64,000 bases of DNA from Bacteroidia bacterium (GTDB lineage: Bacteria > Bacteroidota > Bacteroidia > Chitinophagales > Saprospiraceae), in NCBI GenBank assembly GCA_030429045.1, contig JAUIEA010000001.1, forward strand, positions 177,594 through 241,593. The letters run 5' to 3'. Shown in pieces: positions 52,001 through 59,924 of this stretch. The number at the start of each line of letters is the position of its first letter. Positions within the stretch are counted from its first letter, which is position 1. Under the pieces are notes generated by a model, which ran no database searches, was not told the origin of the DNA, and saw only the letters and a list, made by a program, of their open reading frames with translations. The position numbers and the translations under genes are program-made.

Positions 52001-52469
52001 CGGTGAAGACCCTTCTACCTTGGCTCAGCCTGTATTTGTACAGTCGAAAAAACCGATGATGCGTTCAGGGCTGATCCTGTCCGGTGCCAATTATGCCTGG
52101 AAGAATGGACGCCCACTCCAGGAGGGATTTGAGGATGGAATTCTGACCGCATATGAGATCAGCCAACTGGATCTTTCCCAAACAGAACTGGTGGTCCTTT
52201 CGGCCTGTGAAACCGGGCTGGGGGATATACGTGGAAATGAAGGGGTTTATGGGTTGCAACGTGCCTTTAAAATTGCCGGTGTCCGCTACTTGATCATGAC
52301 CCTGTGGAAAGTGGATGATCGGGCCACGGCCAAGTTCATGATCGATTTCTACCGGCATTTGCTGATCGATAAAATGGGTATTCCAGAGGCCTTTCAACTG
52401 ACACAGCAGGAATTTATTGAGAATGCCTTCAGTCCCTATCTGTGGGCGGGATTTGTGCTGCTGGAATGA
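49083..52469 (+). CDS. Exported TPR-CHAT protein 2 (caspase-like fold)
   Basis: 1128 residues, the longest of the three. Signal peptide 1-19 (LQLFLLLFALPGLLVAQ). Roughly twelve TPRs fill residues 30-540 (for example YAVAEPLFEEALASYAVFLGKEHPYYAGCLGNLGNLY). The CHAT domain spans about 740-1128 with His964 in HMATHGFFFPEP and Cys1042 in LSACETGLGDIRGNEG. Both catalytic residues are kept. Overall similarity to protein 1 is highest in the CHAT half, while TPR number differs, so the sensor part has diverged. The stop overlaps the next start by ATGA. The role and the target are unknown. Confidence 0.88.
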   Translation: MRLQLFLLLFALPGLLVAQQTDSLAIIETDKLIQLSVNLTARQSLDSAMLIIQQAEKMALDKIGNPSHSYGHACLQHGRIAHAQRNLEEAETWYQKAVEVLRVKPGRMSMIYPFCLNSRAILDQEMGKSAEAKAGYLEVIAIYDSLGQEKTGYATSINNLAIVCQDLGDLDEAETYFLEARELLGQSLGREHPYYASCVNNLGGLYYVRGKNELAKPLFVEAIAIRRKSMGNQDPDLAETINNLANLYAREEKIDSARLYFKEASDIREAVFGPHHPVVAGGLIDLAQFYTQTGQFSEAEKHFIQAREILESRQSANNPSMYFNCLTQLAALYSRMGQYDKAEPLFLDNLKMARENLGEDDPYAILSISKLGLFYQSLGDEEKAEDLFKEHLERLEKQLGKEHEEYGKSLNILANLYSQQGRDSRARPLYEQALTILENAIGKNNSNYATVVNSLASLEFNSGNYAVAEPLFEEALASYAVFLGKEHPYYAGCLGNLGNLYVATREFEKAEPLCQQSKAIFEEQYGRQHPEYVFSVKSLANLYERQGRIAEADTLLKEVFVANEARIGLATSFMSEEELAKYIQLFESDGNDLYGYLYARTINKQDVSQLSKLSFDHTLYYKGFLLLAASRLNKLAQSTEASSKVFERLKGFRKQLAFEYAKPIKRRSGVDELEKNANAAEKELAQLVAGYGKAMQQVRWSEVQSSLKEDEVAIEFVHFHEINKEDTDSLLYAALLLRAGSTTPEFLPLCREIDLAQLVRSESVRGADYVNRLYSASHRGFVSPASGPAPPTLYELIWEKIHASGLNDVKTIYFSPTGLLHRINIGAIPIGNDSVLTNRYHMIMVNSARQVPGYRSDTLVKPVREAQLFGAIQFDPHPDAIGASASVQAGETAEDPSTSSSRSAIATWEYLSATEKEVNTIKGFLEESGYSIQSTTTWGATEDYVKEIGRPDHRSPALFHMATHGFFFPEPKDGEDPSTLAQPVFVQSKKPMMRSGLILSGANYAWKNGRPLQEGFEDGILTAYEISQLDLSQTELVVLSACETGLGDIRGNEGVYGLQRAFKIAGVRYLIMTLWKVDDRATAKFMIDFYRHLLIDKMGIPEAFQLTQQEFIENAFSPYLWAGFVLLE

Positions 52470-55400
52470 TCAACAGAAACATGAACCATTCCTCATTATT
52501 TCGGACCATTGGTCTATTCTGGTTGATCCTGACTGGAGCATTGGTCCAGCTTCATGCGCAGGAACAGCAGAACGATCTGGACTCCCAGGTCAATACCATC
52601 CTCAGTGAGATCGTCCTGCTAGATCGATCGGGACAACGTGAATATATCCCGGCACGATTTGATGCGATCAAAACCCTGTTGGAGGAGTCCAATGGAAATC
52701 AAACAGAGATTCACCGGAAAGTCCTGTTTGAAGAAGCAAAACTCTTTACGAAATATGGTCAGTACGCCAGGGCCATAGGCGCCTATGAAGATGCGATCGA
52801 GGTACAACGGGCTATCCACGCAAATGAGCCTCCATCACTGGTTGATCTATTAAACCGGCTGTCCAGTATTCATGAGGAACTGGGGCACTATCAGGAAGCG
52901 ATCACGCTGGTCCGGGAAATCCTGGAAACCCGAAAGAGAGAATTGATTCTTGGGGATGAACGGATCATCGCCTCTACCACAACACTGGCCAGGTTGCATC
53001 GAAAAATAGGAGAATACGGTCAGGCAGAAACTATTTTGGAGGAGTACCGACGAGGCGTAGTGCAACACCGGGAAGAACTGGATATATCCTTTTTACCCCT
53101 GCTGTATGAACTGGCAGACCTGTATCGAGAAATAGATGATTTTGAGCGGGCAGAACCTGTTTATATCGATGCACTCTCTCTCGTGAAAACGAGTGCGGAT
53201 GAAAAAAGCCCCACCTATATTCCGTTGTTGATCGGTATTGCGGAATTATACCTGCAAATGGGTCAGCAGGAAAAGGCCCAGACATATTTAAGAAAGGTAA
53301 AGCGGAAAACACCGGATGGGGAGATCATCAAACCCGGACCCACCCTCATGAGCCTGGCCAGGCTGGACAGGGCCAATGGCCATTTTGAAGATGCCGAAGA
53401 GCTGTATCTGGATGGCATGGAATACCTGCAAAGCGATCTGAGGATCCAGACACCGGGCTTTGCAGAGTTGCAATACGCACTGGCATCCTTATATCATGAA
53501 CAGGGAGATACAGCTAAGGCCAAGAGGGAATATGAATCGGCGAACGAGGTGTGGAAGAACCTGGAAGGTCAACGTGTTCCAGGTTATCCGCAGACCCTGA
53601 TGGGGCTGGGCGTCTTGCTTATGGAGCAGGGGAAATACAAAGCGGCGATTGATCACTTCAAAGAGTCGAAACAACAGTGGGAACAGACGCTGGGTAAACA
53701 TTATCCGCTCTATCTCATCAATATCCTTGACCTGGCCCGTGCATATTGGAAAGATGAACAGTATCTCCTGGCAGACAGTCTTTATGCAGAAGTAGCAGAG
53801 TTGGGGAGAATCCGATTGACCAGTGCGGCACATTATATGTCTGCCCGGGAGCTGAATAAATACATGCAAAAGATCTTCGACGCGCAGGCAGAGATCATTT
53901 CATTCGCTCTGGATTCTCCAGAGCATTCGTTATCGGCACAAGCGTGCTATGATAATGCCCTTTTCTACAAGGGATTTCTTCTGAATAATGCGATCCAGAT
54001 CCGGAGGAAGGCTTCTGTGGATAGCCTGGGGACGATTCAGTATCGGCAAATGAATTATTTCAGGCGATTATTGGCCAGTGAATTTGAAAAGGCAGATACA
54101 AATCATATTCTCCAGGACAGGTATACATTCTTGATCGACAGTTTTGAACGAGAGCTGATCTGTGTGTTAACCCTTTCGGATTCCAGTGATCTGTTTCTGC
54201 AAAAATCCTGGGATCAGGTGGCCCACTCTCTCCAGCCCGGAGAGGCCGTCATTGAATTTGTCCGTTACCGATCCTACCAGGATGAAACGAAAGACAGTAT
54301 CCTGTATGTTGCGCTGGTGCTTGTCCCAGGAGTGACACAACCCCATATCGTACCTCTCTTTAATGAAGAGGTCCTTTCCTATATACTGAAACCGGTGGAA
54401 GAACGGACCTGGAAATATGTCAAGTCCATTTATACGTCGGATATGCGGGGAATGGTGCGCAGTGGTCCGAGCAGGGCGACGTTATATGAGTTGATCTGGA
54501 AACGGATAGAGTCCCTGCATTTAGCCGGTGTCCGAAAGATCTATATCGCACCGGCAGGCGTATTGCACAGGATCAATTTGAGCGCTATTGCCATGACACC
54601 TGACAGTCTGATCTCTGATCGGTATACTATCGTCAACCTCAATAGCACCCGACAGTTAATACCGGTCTCACAGAAGGAAGAAATCAGGGATTCAACAGTG
54701 GTTATTTTTGGCGGGATTTCTTACGATTCCATACCCGATGATGTGTACAGGGTTGTGGATATTCAACAATTCAGCCAGGATATTTCCGTCACACAGGAGG
54801 CCTTTGTCCAGAAGGGGAACCGGTCGGGCACACAGGTGCAATGGAATTACCTGGCCGGGACGGAGGAGGAGGCCTTCACATTAGCAGAGATCTGTGATAC
54901 AGTCCAACTCAATTATGTAAAATATGCCGGGACGGGTGCGACAGAATCACAGTTTAAATCGATTGGCGAACTGGGTGATCCACCCTCTCCCTGGCTACTT
55001 CACATTGGAACACATGGGTTTTTCCTGTCAGATCCGGGGCCTCAGCAAACGGATCATATGTTGAATACCATTCCGGCATTCAAGGAGGAGGACCAACCCA
55101 TGATGCGCTCTGGTCTGATCATGGCCGGTGCCAATTATCTCCAGAGACATGCAGTATTTACCTCATCGAACCTGAACAACGGCGTGCTCTATGCGGAGGA
55201 GATCAGCCATCTGGATTTTTCAAATACCCGTCTGGCCGTCCTGTCAGCATGTGATACCGGTTTGGGAAAGATCCAGGGGGATGAGGGTGTATTTGGTTTG
55301 CAAAGGGCTTTTAAAATTGCCGGCGCACACTATCTCATCATGAGCCTCTGGCAATTAAGCGACGATAAGACAACTGTGTTTATGGATACCTTTTACAGAA

Positions 55401-55513
55401 AATGGTTAGCTGAAGGTGAATCCATCGCAGATGCGTTCCGGCATACCCAGCATGAAATGCGAAACCGATTTATTGATCATTATGATTGGGCGGGTTTTAT
55501 TTTGTTGGAATGA
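52466..55513 (+). CDS. Exported TPR-CHAT protein 3 (caspase-like fold)
   Basis: 1015 residues if started at ATG 52466, which overlaps the previous stop by ATGA; ATG 52481 is an alternative, and the GTG frame to 52442 lies inside the previous gene. A signal peptide with an unusually polar start precedes LFWLILTGALVQLHAQ. TPRs cover about 40-430 but are more degenerate than in proteins 1 and 2. The CHAT domain (about 600-1015) has His850 in IGTHGFFLSDPG and Cys929 in LSACDTGLGKIQGDEG; the E-to-D change in SACETG is conservative. It is followed after 106 nt by a secreted metalloprotease gene. Confidence 0.87.
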   Translation: MINRNMNHSSLFRTIGLFWLILTGALVQLHAQEQQNDLDSQVNTILSEIVLLDRSGQREYIPARFDAIKTLLEESNGNQTEIHRKVLFEEAKLFTKYGQYARAIGAYEDAIEVQRAIHANEPPSLVDLLNRLSSIHEELGHYQEAITLVREILETRKRELILGDERIIASTTTLARLHRKIGEYGQAETILEEYRRGVVQHREELDISFLPLLYELADLYREIDDFERAEPVYIDALSLVKTSADEKSPTYIPLLIGIAELYLQMGQQEKAQTYLRKVKRKTPDGEIIKPGPTLMSLARLDRANGHFEDAEELYLDGMEYLQSDLRIQTPGFAELQYALASLYHEQGDTAKAKREYESANEVWKNLEGQRVPGYPQTLMGLGVLLMEQGKYKAAIDHFKESKQQWEQTLGKHYPLYLINILDLARAYWKDEQYLLADSLYAEVAELGRIRLTSAAHYMSARELNKYMQKIFDAQAEIISFALDSPEHSLSAQACYDNALFYKGFLLNNAIQIRRKASVDSLGTIQYRQMNYFRRLLASEFEKADTNHILQDRYTFLIDSFERELICVLTLSDSSDLFLQKSWDQVAHSLQPGEAVIEFVRYRSYQDETKDSILYVALVLVPGVTQPHIVPLFNEEVLSYILKPVEERTWKYVKSIYTSDMRGMVRSGPSRATLYELIWKRIESLHLAGVRKIYIAPAGVLHRINLSAIAMTPDSLISDRYTIVNLNSTRQLIPVSQKEEIRDSTVVIFGGISYDSIPDDVYRVVDIQQFSQDISVTQEAFVQKGNRSGTQVQWNYLAGTEEEAFTLAEICDTVQLNYVKYAGTGATESQFKSIGELGDPPSPWLLHIGTHGFFLSDPGPQQTDHMLNTIPAFKEEDQPMMRSGLIMAGANYLQRHAVFTSSNLNNGVLYAEEISHLDFSNTRLAVLSACDTGLGKIQGDEGVFGLQRAFKIAGAHYLIMSLWQLSDDKTTVFMDTFYRKWLAEGESIADAFRHTQHEMRNRFIDHYDWAGFILLE

Positions 55514-55554
55514 GGTTCATTTCGGCCTGAGGATAAATGATTATATTGATCGGA

Positions 55555-55587
55555 TTTGATTCGAAATTCCAGTCATAAATATCCTTG
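55555..55587 (+). promoter_or_regulatory. Promoter of the M4 metalloprotease gene
   Basis: TTTG at 55555-55558, 21 nt, then TATCCTTG at 55580-55587 (one base off TAnnTTTG). It gives a leader of about 27 nt before ATG 55620 and lies beyond the TPR-CHAT stop at 55513, so the protease can be expressed on its own. Confidence 0.55.
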
Positions 55588-55619
55588 TGAAACCTGTCCA
55601 CCCCTCAACTATTGCCACA

Positions 55620-58511
55620 ATGAGACTTTTTACCCTTTGTTCCTTTCTCCTCCTCTTTATTTCTTTATCTGTTCCTGCACAGACCCCTGTGCCACACACA
55701 GAATGGACGCATCACGAAGCATCCCATTTTTACAGGCAGATGTCATCCGCAGACCCGGGCAGTGTTGTCGGTGTACAACAGTTTTTTGATTCTTTCCAGG
55801 CCGAATTGGGGTTGCGTGCAGCGGATAAAATGATCCTGGAGACGACGAAGACGGATGCACTCGAATTTTCACATCATCGCTTTGTGCAAACCTTCCAGGG
55901 CCTGCCGGTTTATGGTGGAGGCATGATCCTTCACGAGCGGAACGGGGTCGTCGAAAAGGCCAACGGACAGATCTATTCGGGTTTATCCCTGGATGTGCAC
56001 CCCCGGCTTACGGTGGAAGATGCGAGGGAAGTGGCCTTCCAGGCCCTCCATGGCACAAACCCCGTCGCTGTGGATGGATCATTGCTGATCCTGCCAGGGC
56101 AAATGTATGATGGCCGGAGAGCAGGACAATTGTGTTACAGCATCCATGTCCACTCCGATCTGTTGATCGAAGACAAGGACGTTTATGTCGATGCCCATAC
56201 CGGGCAGATCGTCCAAACCATTTCCAATATTTGCCTGGGTGATGAAGAGGGCACAGCGAATACGTTGTTCAGTGGCACCCAAACCATCACCACGGATGAA
56301 AATGGCGGGATCTATACCCTGAAAGAATCGGGTCGGCCGATCGAAACACTGAATCTGAATCATGCAGTGGATCTGGGTTCGGTAACTGATTTTACGGATG
56401 ATGACAATAACTGGACGGAACAGATCAAGGTCCTGCGCAGTGTCAATATCAATGCCATTGGCCCGGGTTGGTGGGAGGATATACCGGGCGATGTGCCGGA
56501 TATTTACTTGTTGATCAAGGATGGATCCGGCGCCACAGTGGCGACGACTCCGGTGATGAAAGATGTCGTTCCTCCTTTTTCTGTGCCCTTGCAACTGACC
56601 CTGACCAATCCGCCTTATTCCATCAGCATTTTTGAGGATGATGACGGGCCACAGAAATGGGGTGGTCAGTTTAATGTCAGCACCTCCCTGGGTACAAAGA
56701 CCTTTTCCATCCTGGGCAACATGGGTACATATGAATCTGTCCAGGAAAACGACCCTGGCCTGGATGCCCACTGGGGAGTTGAACAGACCTATGATTATTA
56801 TATGAATGTGCATAATCGGAACAGTTTTGACGGTCAGGGGGGACAGATCATTTCCTATGTCCATTTTGCCGTGGGCTGGCCCAATGCCTTCTGGTCCAAC
56901 AACAGCCTGAAGCTGGGTGATGGAGATGGCGTGACCACGACACACCGAACCTACCTCAATGTGGTTGCCCATGAGATCACTCATGGAGTCATCAATGAAA
57001 ACGGTGGTGGCGGATTGAAATATCAGGGAGAATCGGGTGCATTGAGCGAATCCTTTGCCGATATCTTCGGCACGGCGGTGGAACATTTTGCCAAACCGTC
57101 CACAGCCGACTGGTTGCATGGTGAGGAAGGCTCACTGGTCCCGGGGGAGTATGTACGTTCGATGGCCGATCCCAGGGCGAAGGGCCAGCCGGATACCTAC
57201 GGGCCGAATGACAGTTTCTGGGCCAACCCTCAGGATACGATGGTTGACTTCGGTGGGGTCCATATCAACAGCGGGGTCCAGAATCACTGGTTTTACCTGC
57301 TCAGTGAAGGCGGAAGTGATGTCAATGAGAATGGCTATGCCTATATCATTGATGGGATCGGCTTGCAGAAGGCAGAGCAGATCGCCTACCGGAACCTGAC
57401 CCAATACATTTCGGCTTCTGTCACCTCTACGTTTGAAGACAGCCGGATGGGCTCCATTATGGCTGCGGAGGATCTCTATGGTGCGGGGTCTCCTGAAGTG
57501 ATGACTGTCCAGAAAGCCTGGGCTGCAGTTGGGGTAGGCACCTTTGATCCGGGCCCCACCTGTATGGGACTCACCGAATTGACCGACCCTTCCGGGCCGA
57601 TCGGTGACGGCAGCGGGATGTTCGATTATGGCCATAACGCAGATTGCACCTGGCTGATCAATCCTGCCGGTGCGAATAGCATCTCCCTCAACTTTGCCGA
57701 GTTTGACGTTGCAGCCGGGGATACACTGACCGTCTATGATGGTGGTGATGCCAATGCCACCGTGCTGGCGACATTGTCGGGCAACACCCTGCCCGGGGTC
57801 ATCAGCTCTAGCGATGGCATTCTCTTCATGCAATTCACTACCGATGGATCCGGTGCCGCACCGGGTTGGTCATTGGACTACACCTCCTCGTTTATGACCT
57901 ATTGTACCGGGGCTCAGGTATTGACCACCACTGCGGGCGACCTCGAAGATGGCAGCGGGACAGAGCGATATGGGAATGAAAGTCACTGTACCTGGTTGAT
58001 CCAACCAGTGAATGCCAAGGATATTACCCTGACGTTCACCGCCTTTGATACAGAGGAGGGATACGACTATGTGACTGTGTTTGATGGGGAGGATGAAAAC
58101 GCACCTATTCTGGGCGATTATTCCGGGGGCACATTGCCTGCTTCAGTGACGAGCTCGGGAGGAGATCTGTTTATCCGATTTACCTCAGATGATCTGGTCC
58201 GCGCAGAGGGCTGGTCGGCCAGTTATATGTCCAGTGAGATCACGTCGACGCAAGACCCGGAAGACCCGTCCCTTTGGCGTATTTATCCCAACCCGGCTTC
58301 CGGTGAGTTGATGGTGGAGTTGCCTGAATGGTCTGGCACAACTTCGATGATCAGACTGTGGAACGTGTATGGACAGCTGGTCAAAGATGAGCAGGTCACC
58401 GAGGGAAACACACAGGTCTGGATCGACCTTCTGGACCTGCATCCGGGCGTATATCAAGTAATGTGGTCAGCCGGCGATCAACAGCTCATCGGAAAGCTCC
58501 TGGTAAAGTAA
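55620..58511 (+). CDS. Secreted M4 (thermolysin-like) metalloprotease with two CUB domains and T9SS signal
   Basis: 963 residues from ATG 55620, where MRLFTLCSFLLLFISLSVPAQ is the signal peptide. FTP/PepSY propeptide (about 60-205: HHRFVQTFQGLPVYGGGMI); M4 catalytic domain (about 235-640) with zinc site HEITH at 451-455 and the third ligand Glu477 in GALSESFADIFG; two CUB domains (about 645-755 and 765-870), each with a DCTWLI or HCTWLI core; and a sorting domain opening RIYPNPASGELMVELPE and ending GKLLVK. The organism thus exports a self-activating protease by T9SS for protein degradation outside the cell. It lies next to the TPR-CHAT genes but with its own promoter. Confidence 0.93.
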   Translation: MRLFTLCSFLLLFISLSVPAQTPVPHTEWTHHEASHFYRQMSSADPGSVVGVQQFFDSFQAELGLRAADKMILETTKTDALEFSHHRFVQTFQGLPVYGGGMILHERNGVVEKANGQIYSGLSLDVHPRLTVEDAREVAFQALHGTNPVAVDGSLLILPGQMYDGRRAGQLCYSIHVHSDLLIEDKDVYVDAHTGQIVQTISNICLGDEEGTANTLFSGTQTITTDENGGIYTLKESGRPIETLNLNHAVDLGSVTDFTDDDNNWTEQIKVLRSVNINAIGPGWWEDIPGDVPDIYLLIKDGSGATVATTPVMKDVVPPFSVPLQLTLTNPPYSISIFEDDDGPQKWGGQFNVSTSLGTKTFSILGNMGTYESVQENDPGLDAHWGVEQTYDYYMNVHNRNSFDGQGGQIISYVHFAVGWPNAFWSNNSLKLGDGDGVTTTHRTYLNVVAHEITHGVINENGGGGLKYQGESGALSESFADIFGTAVEHFAKPSTADWLHGEEGSLVPGEYVRSMADPRAKGQPDTYGPNDSFWANPQDTMVDFGGVHINSGVQNHWFYLLSEGGSDVNENGYAYIIDGIGLQKAEQIAYRNLTQYISASVTSTFEDSRMGSIMAAEDLYGAGSPEVMTVQKAWAAVGVGTFDPGPTCMGLTELTDPSGPIGDGSGMFDYGHNADCTWLINPAGANSISLNFAEFDVAAGDTLTVYDGGDANATVLATLSGNTLPGVISSSDGILFMQFTTDGSGAAPGWSLDYTSSFMTYCTGAQVLTTTAGDLEDGSGTERYGNESHCTWLIQPVNAKDITLTFTAFDTEEGYDYVTVFDGEDENAPILGDYSGGTLPASVTSSGGDLFIRFTSDDLVRAEGWSASYMSSEITSTQDPEDPSLWRIYPNPASGELMVELPEWSGTTSMIRLWNVYGQLVKDEQVTEGNTQVWIDLLDLHPGVYQVMWSAGDQQLIGKLLVK

Positions 58512-58535
58512 GACTGATTCAAAACAACGGGTGAT

Positions 58536-58578
58536 GAATATCATGGGTGTACCCTGTCGGGTGTCACCCCTGATATTC
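58536..58578. repeat. Long imperfect hairpin after the metalloprotease gene
   Basis: GAATATCA and TGATATTC form the outer 8 bp; GGGTG and CACCC continue the stem, and TACCC/GGGTG can pair at the top around TGTC. The 193-nt gap between the M4 gene and the baeRF gene is otherwise featureless. There is no T tract of length, so termination is only possible; an RNA processing or stabilising element is an alternative. Confidence 0.45.
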
Positions 58579-58703
58579 TGTTTCATGACGAATTTGACAA
58601 CCGGGTAAGAGTGGATTTCCAACCAGCTCTTCCAAACCAACGCCCTGGACAGGAGGTCCTTAAACCGGTGTTTCTTGATCAGGACGGAATGTTCATGTAA
58701 AAG

Positions 58704-59849
58704 ATGACCGTCATGAAACGACTGACCAAAGAACAATTTGCCGCATTAGCCAACCGAGATGGAGGGCGGTGTGTATCACTGTATATGCCCGCTCATCGTG
58801 CTGGTCAGGAAGTGTTGAACCAGAAGGATCGGTTAAACCTGAAAAACCTGATGAAGCAGATCACGAGCGATCTGGACGAACGCGGGTTTGACCGACGAAG
58901 TATCGACACCTTTATGCAGCCATTGGTCGATCTGTCCAAGGATGTAGAATTCTGGCGTGAACAATCGGAGGGACTGGCCATATTTATGAGCCGGGAGTAT
59001 TTTCTGACCCTTCATCTTCCGTTTGCAGTCCAGCCATTTTATTTCCTGTCTACAGAATTCTATCTCAAACCCTTAATCCCTCTCCTCATGGGAGATGGCC
59101 GTTTTTTCCTGCTGACGCTCAATCTCGAGGATCTTCATTTGTATGAAGGTGACCGGGAGGGCCTGCGAAATCTACCTACACCTCAACCACTGCCCAGGCG
59201 AATGGAGGAAGTGGTCGGATCTGATGTTGAGGAAACGACTTCCGGCCATCATGGGCAGTCTATTCACCACGGCCAGGGAGAAGGTGTTGATGATCGCAAA
59301 GAAGAGATTCTGACCTATTTCCGCGAAGTAGACCATCGGGTTGTCGAGGCACTGGAGGGGGAACAGGCGCCCCTGGTCCTGGCGGGACTGGATCATCTGG
59401 TTGCCCTGTACAGGCAGGTCAATCATTATACTCATCTCTATTCGGAATCCATTTCCGGAAACCCGCAATATGAACCGCGCCCGGATCTGCATAAAAAGGC
59501 CTGGGACCTTCTGGCATTCACCTTTGACCAGGCAAGACGGGAAAAGGTAGAGCAGATGAAGCAGTGGCAGGGTACCGGACGAACATCGACCAGTATCATC
59601 GAAATTGTACCGGCAGCCCTGGGAGGTCGGGTTGATACCCTGTTTCTGGACAGGTCCAGCATGATCTGGGGTACCTATGATCCGAAAGATGCGGTGGTTC
59701 GATTGCAGGAAGAGCAGAATCTGTCCAATACGGACCTGGGTAACCTGGTGGCAAATGAGGTTTTACTCCATGGTGGCCAGGTGTATATTACCGATCAGGA
59801 TGCTTTGGTCCAGCCGGATTCGCCGGTAAACGCCTTGTTCCGGTATTAA
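58704..59849 (+). CDS. baeRF-like (bacterial eRF1-related) protein
   Basis: 381 residues (ATG 58713 is also possible). LTKEQFAALANRDGGRCVSLYMPAHRAG followed by NLKNLMKQITSDL, FWREQSEGLAIFMSREYFLTLHLPF, RFFLLTLNLEDLHLYEGDREGL and the C-terminal GRVDTLFLDRSSMIWGTYD ... DLGNLVANEVLLHGGQVYITDQDAL is the pattern of the bacterial archaeo-eukaryotic release factor (baeRF) families. Domains resemble eRF1/Pelota and suggest a role in ribosome or RNA stress, which is a family-level proposal only. A His-rich insert (GHHGQSIHHGQGEG) lies near residue 180. Terminator at 59865-59896. Confidence 0.75.
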   Translation: MTVMKRLTKEQFAALANRDGGRCVSLYMPAHRAGQEVLNQKDRLNLKNLMKQITSDLDERGFDRRSIDTFMQPLVDLSKDVEFWREQSEGLAIFMSREYFLTLHLPFAVQPFYFLSTEFYLKPLIPLLMGDGRFFLLTLNLEDLHLYEGDREGLRNLPTPQPLPRRMEEVVGSDVEETTSGHHGQSIHHGQGEGVDDRKEEILTYFREVDHRVVEALEGEQAPLVLAGLDHLVALYRQVNHYTHLYSESISGNPQYEPRPDLHKKAWDLLAFTFDQARREKVEQMKQWQGTGRTSTSIIEIVPAALGGRVDTLFLDRSSMIWGTYDPKDAVVRLQEEQNLSNTDLGNLVANEVLLHGGQVYITDQDALVQPDSPVNALFRY

Positions 59850-59864
59850 TCCGGTGATGTATAA

Positions 59865-59896
59865 AAAAGCGCCACTGCAGATACAGTGGCGCTTTT
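59865..59896. terminator. Bidirectional terminator
   Basis: AAAAGCGCCACTG and CAGTGGCGCTTTT form a 13-bp perfect stem around CAGATA. It lies between the convergent genes ending at 59849 and 59925 and has A and T runs suited to both strands. Confidence 0.9.
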
Positions 59897-59924
59897 CCTA
59901 TTCATTTGCGCATAATAGGGTGTA

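Noticed and set aside
46071..55513. CRISPR-Craspase or gasdermin-type defence locus around the CHAT proteins
   Set aside because: No cas7-11, no repeats, no gasdermin-like or other effector gene, and the CHAT proteins have signal peptides.
56079..57119. 346-codon minus-strand open frame opposite the M4 protease
   Set aside because: Antisense shadow of a gene with intact catalytic motifs on the plus strand.
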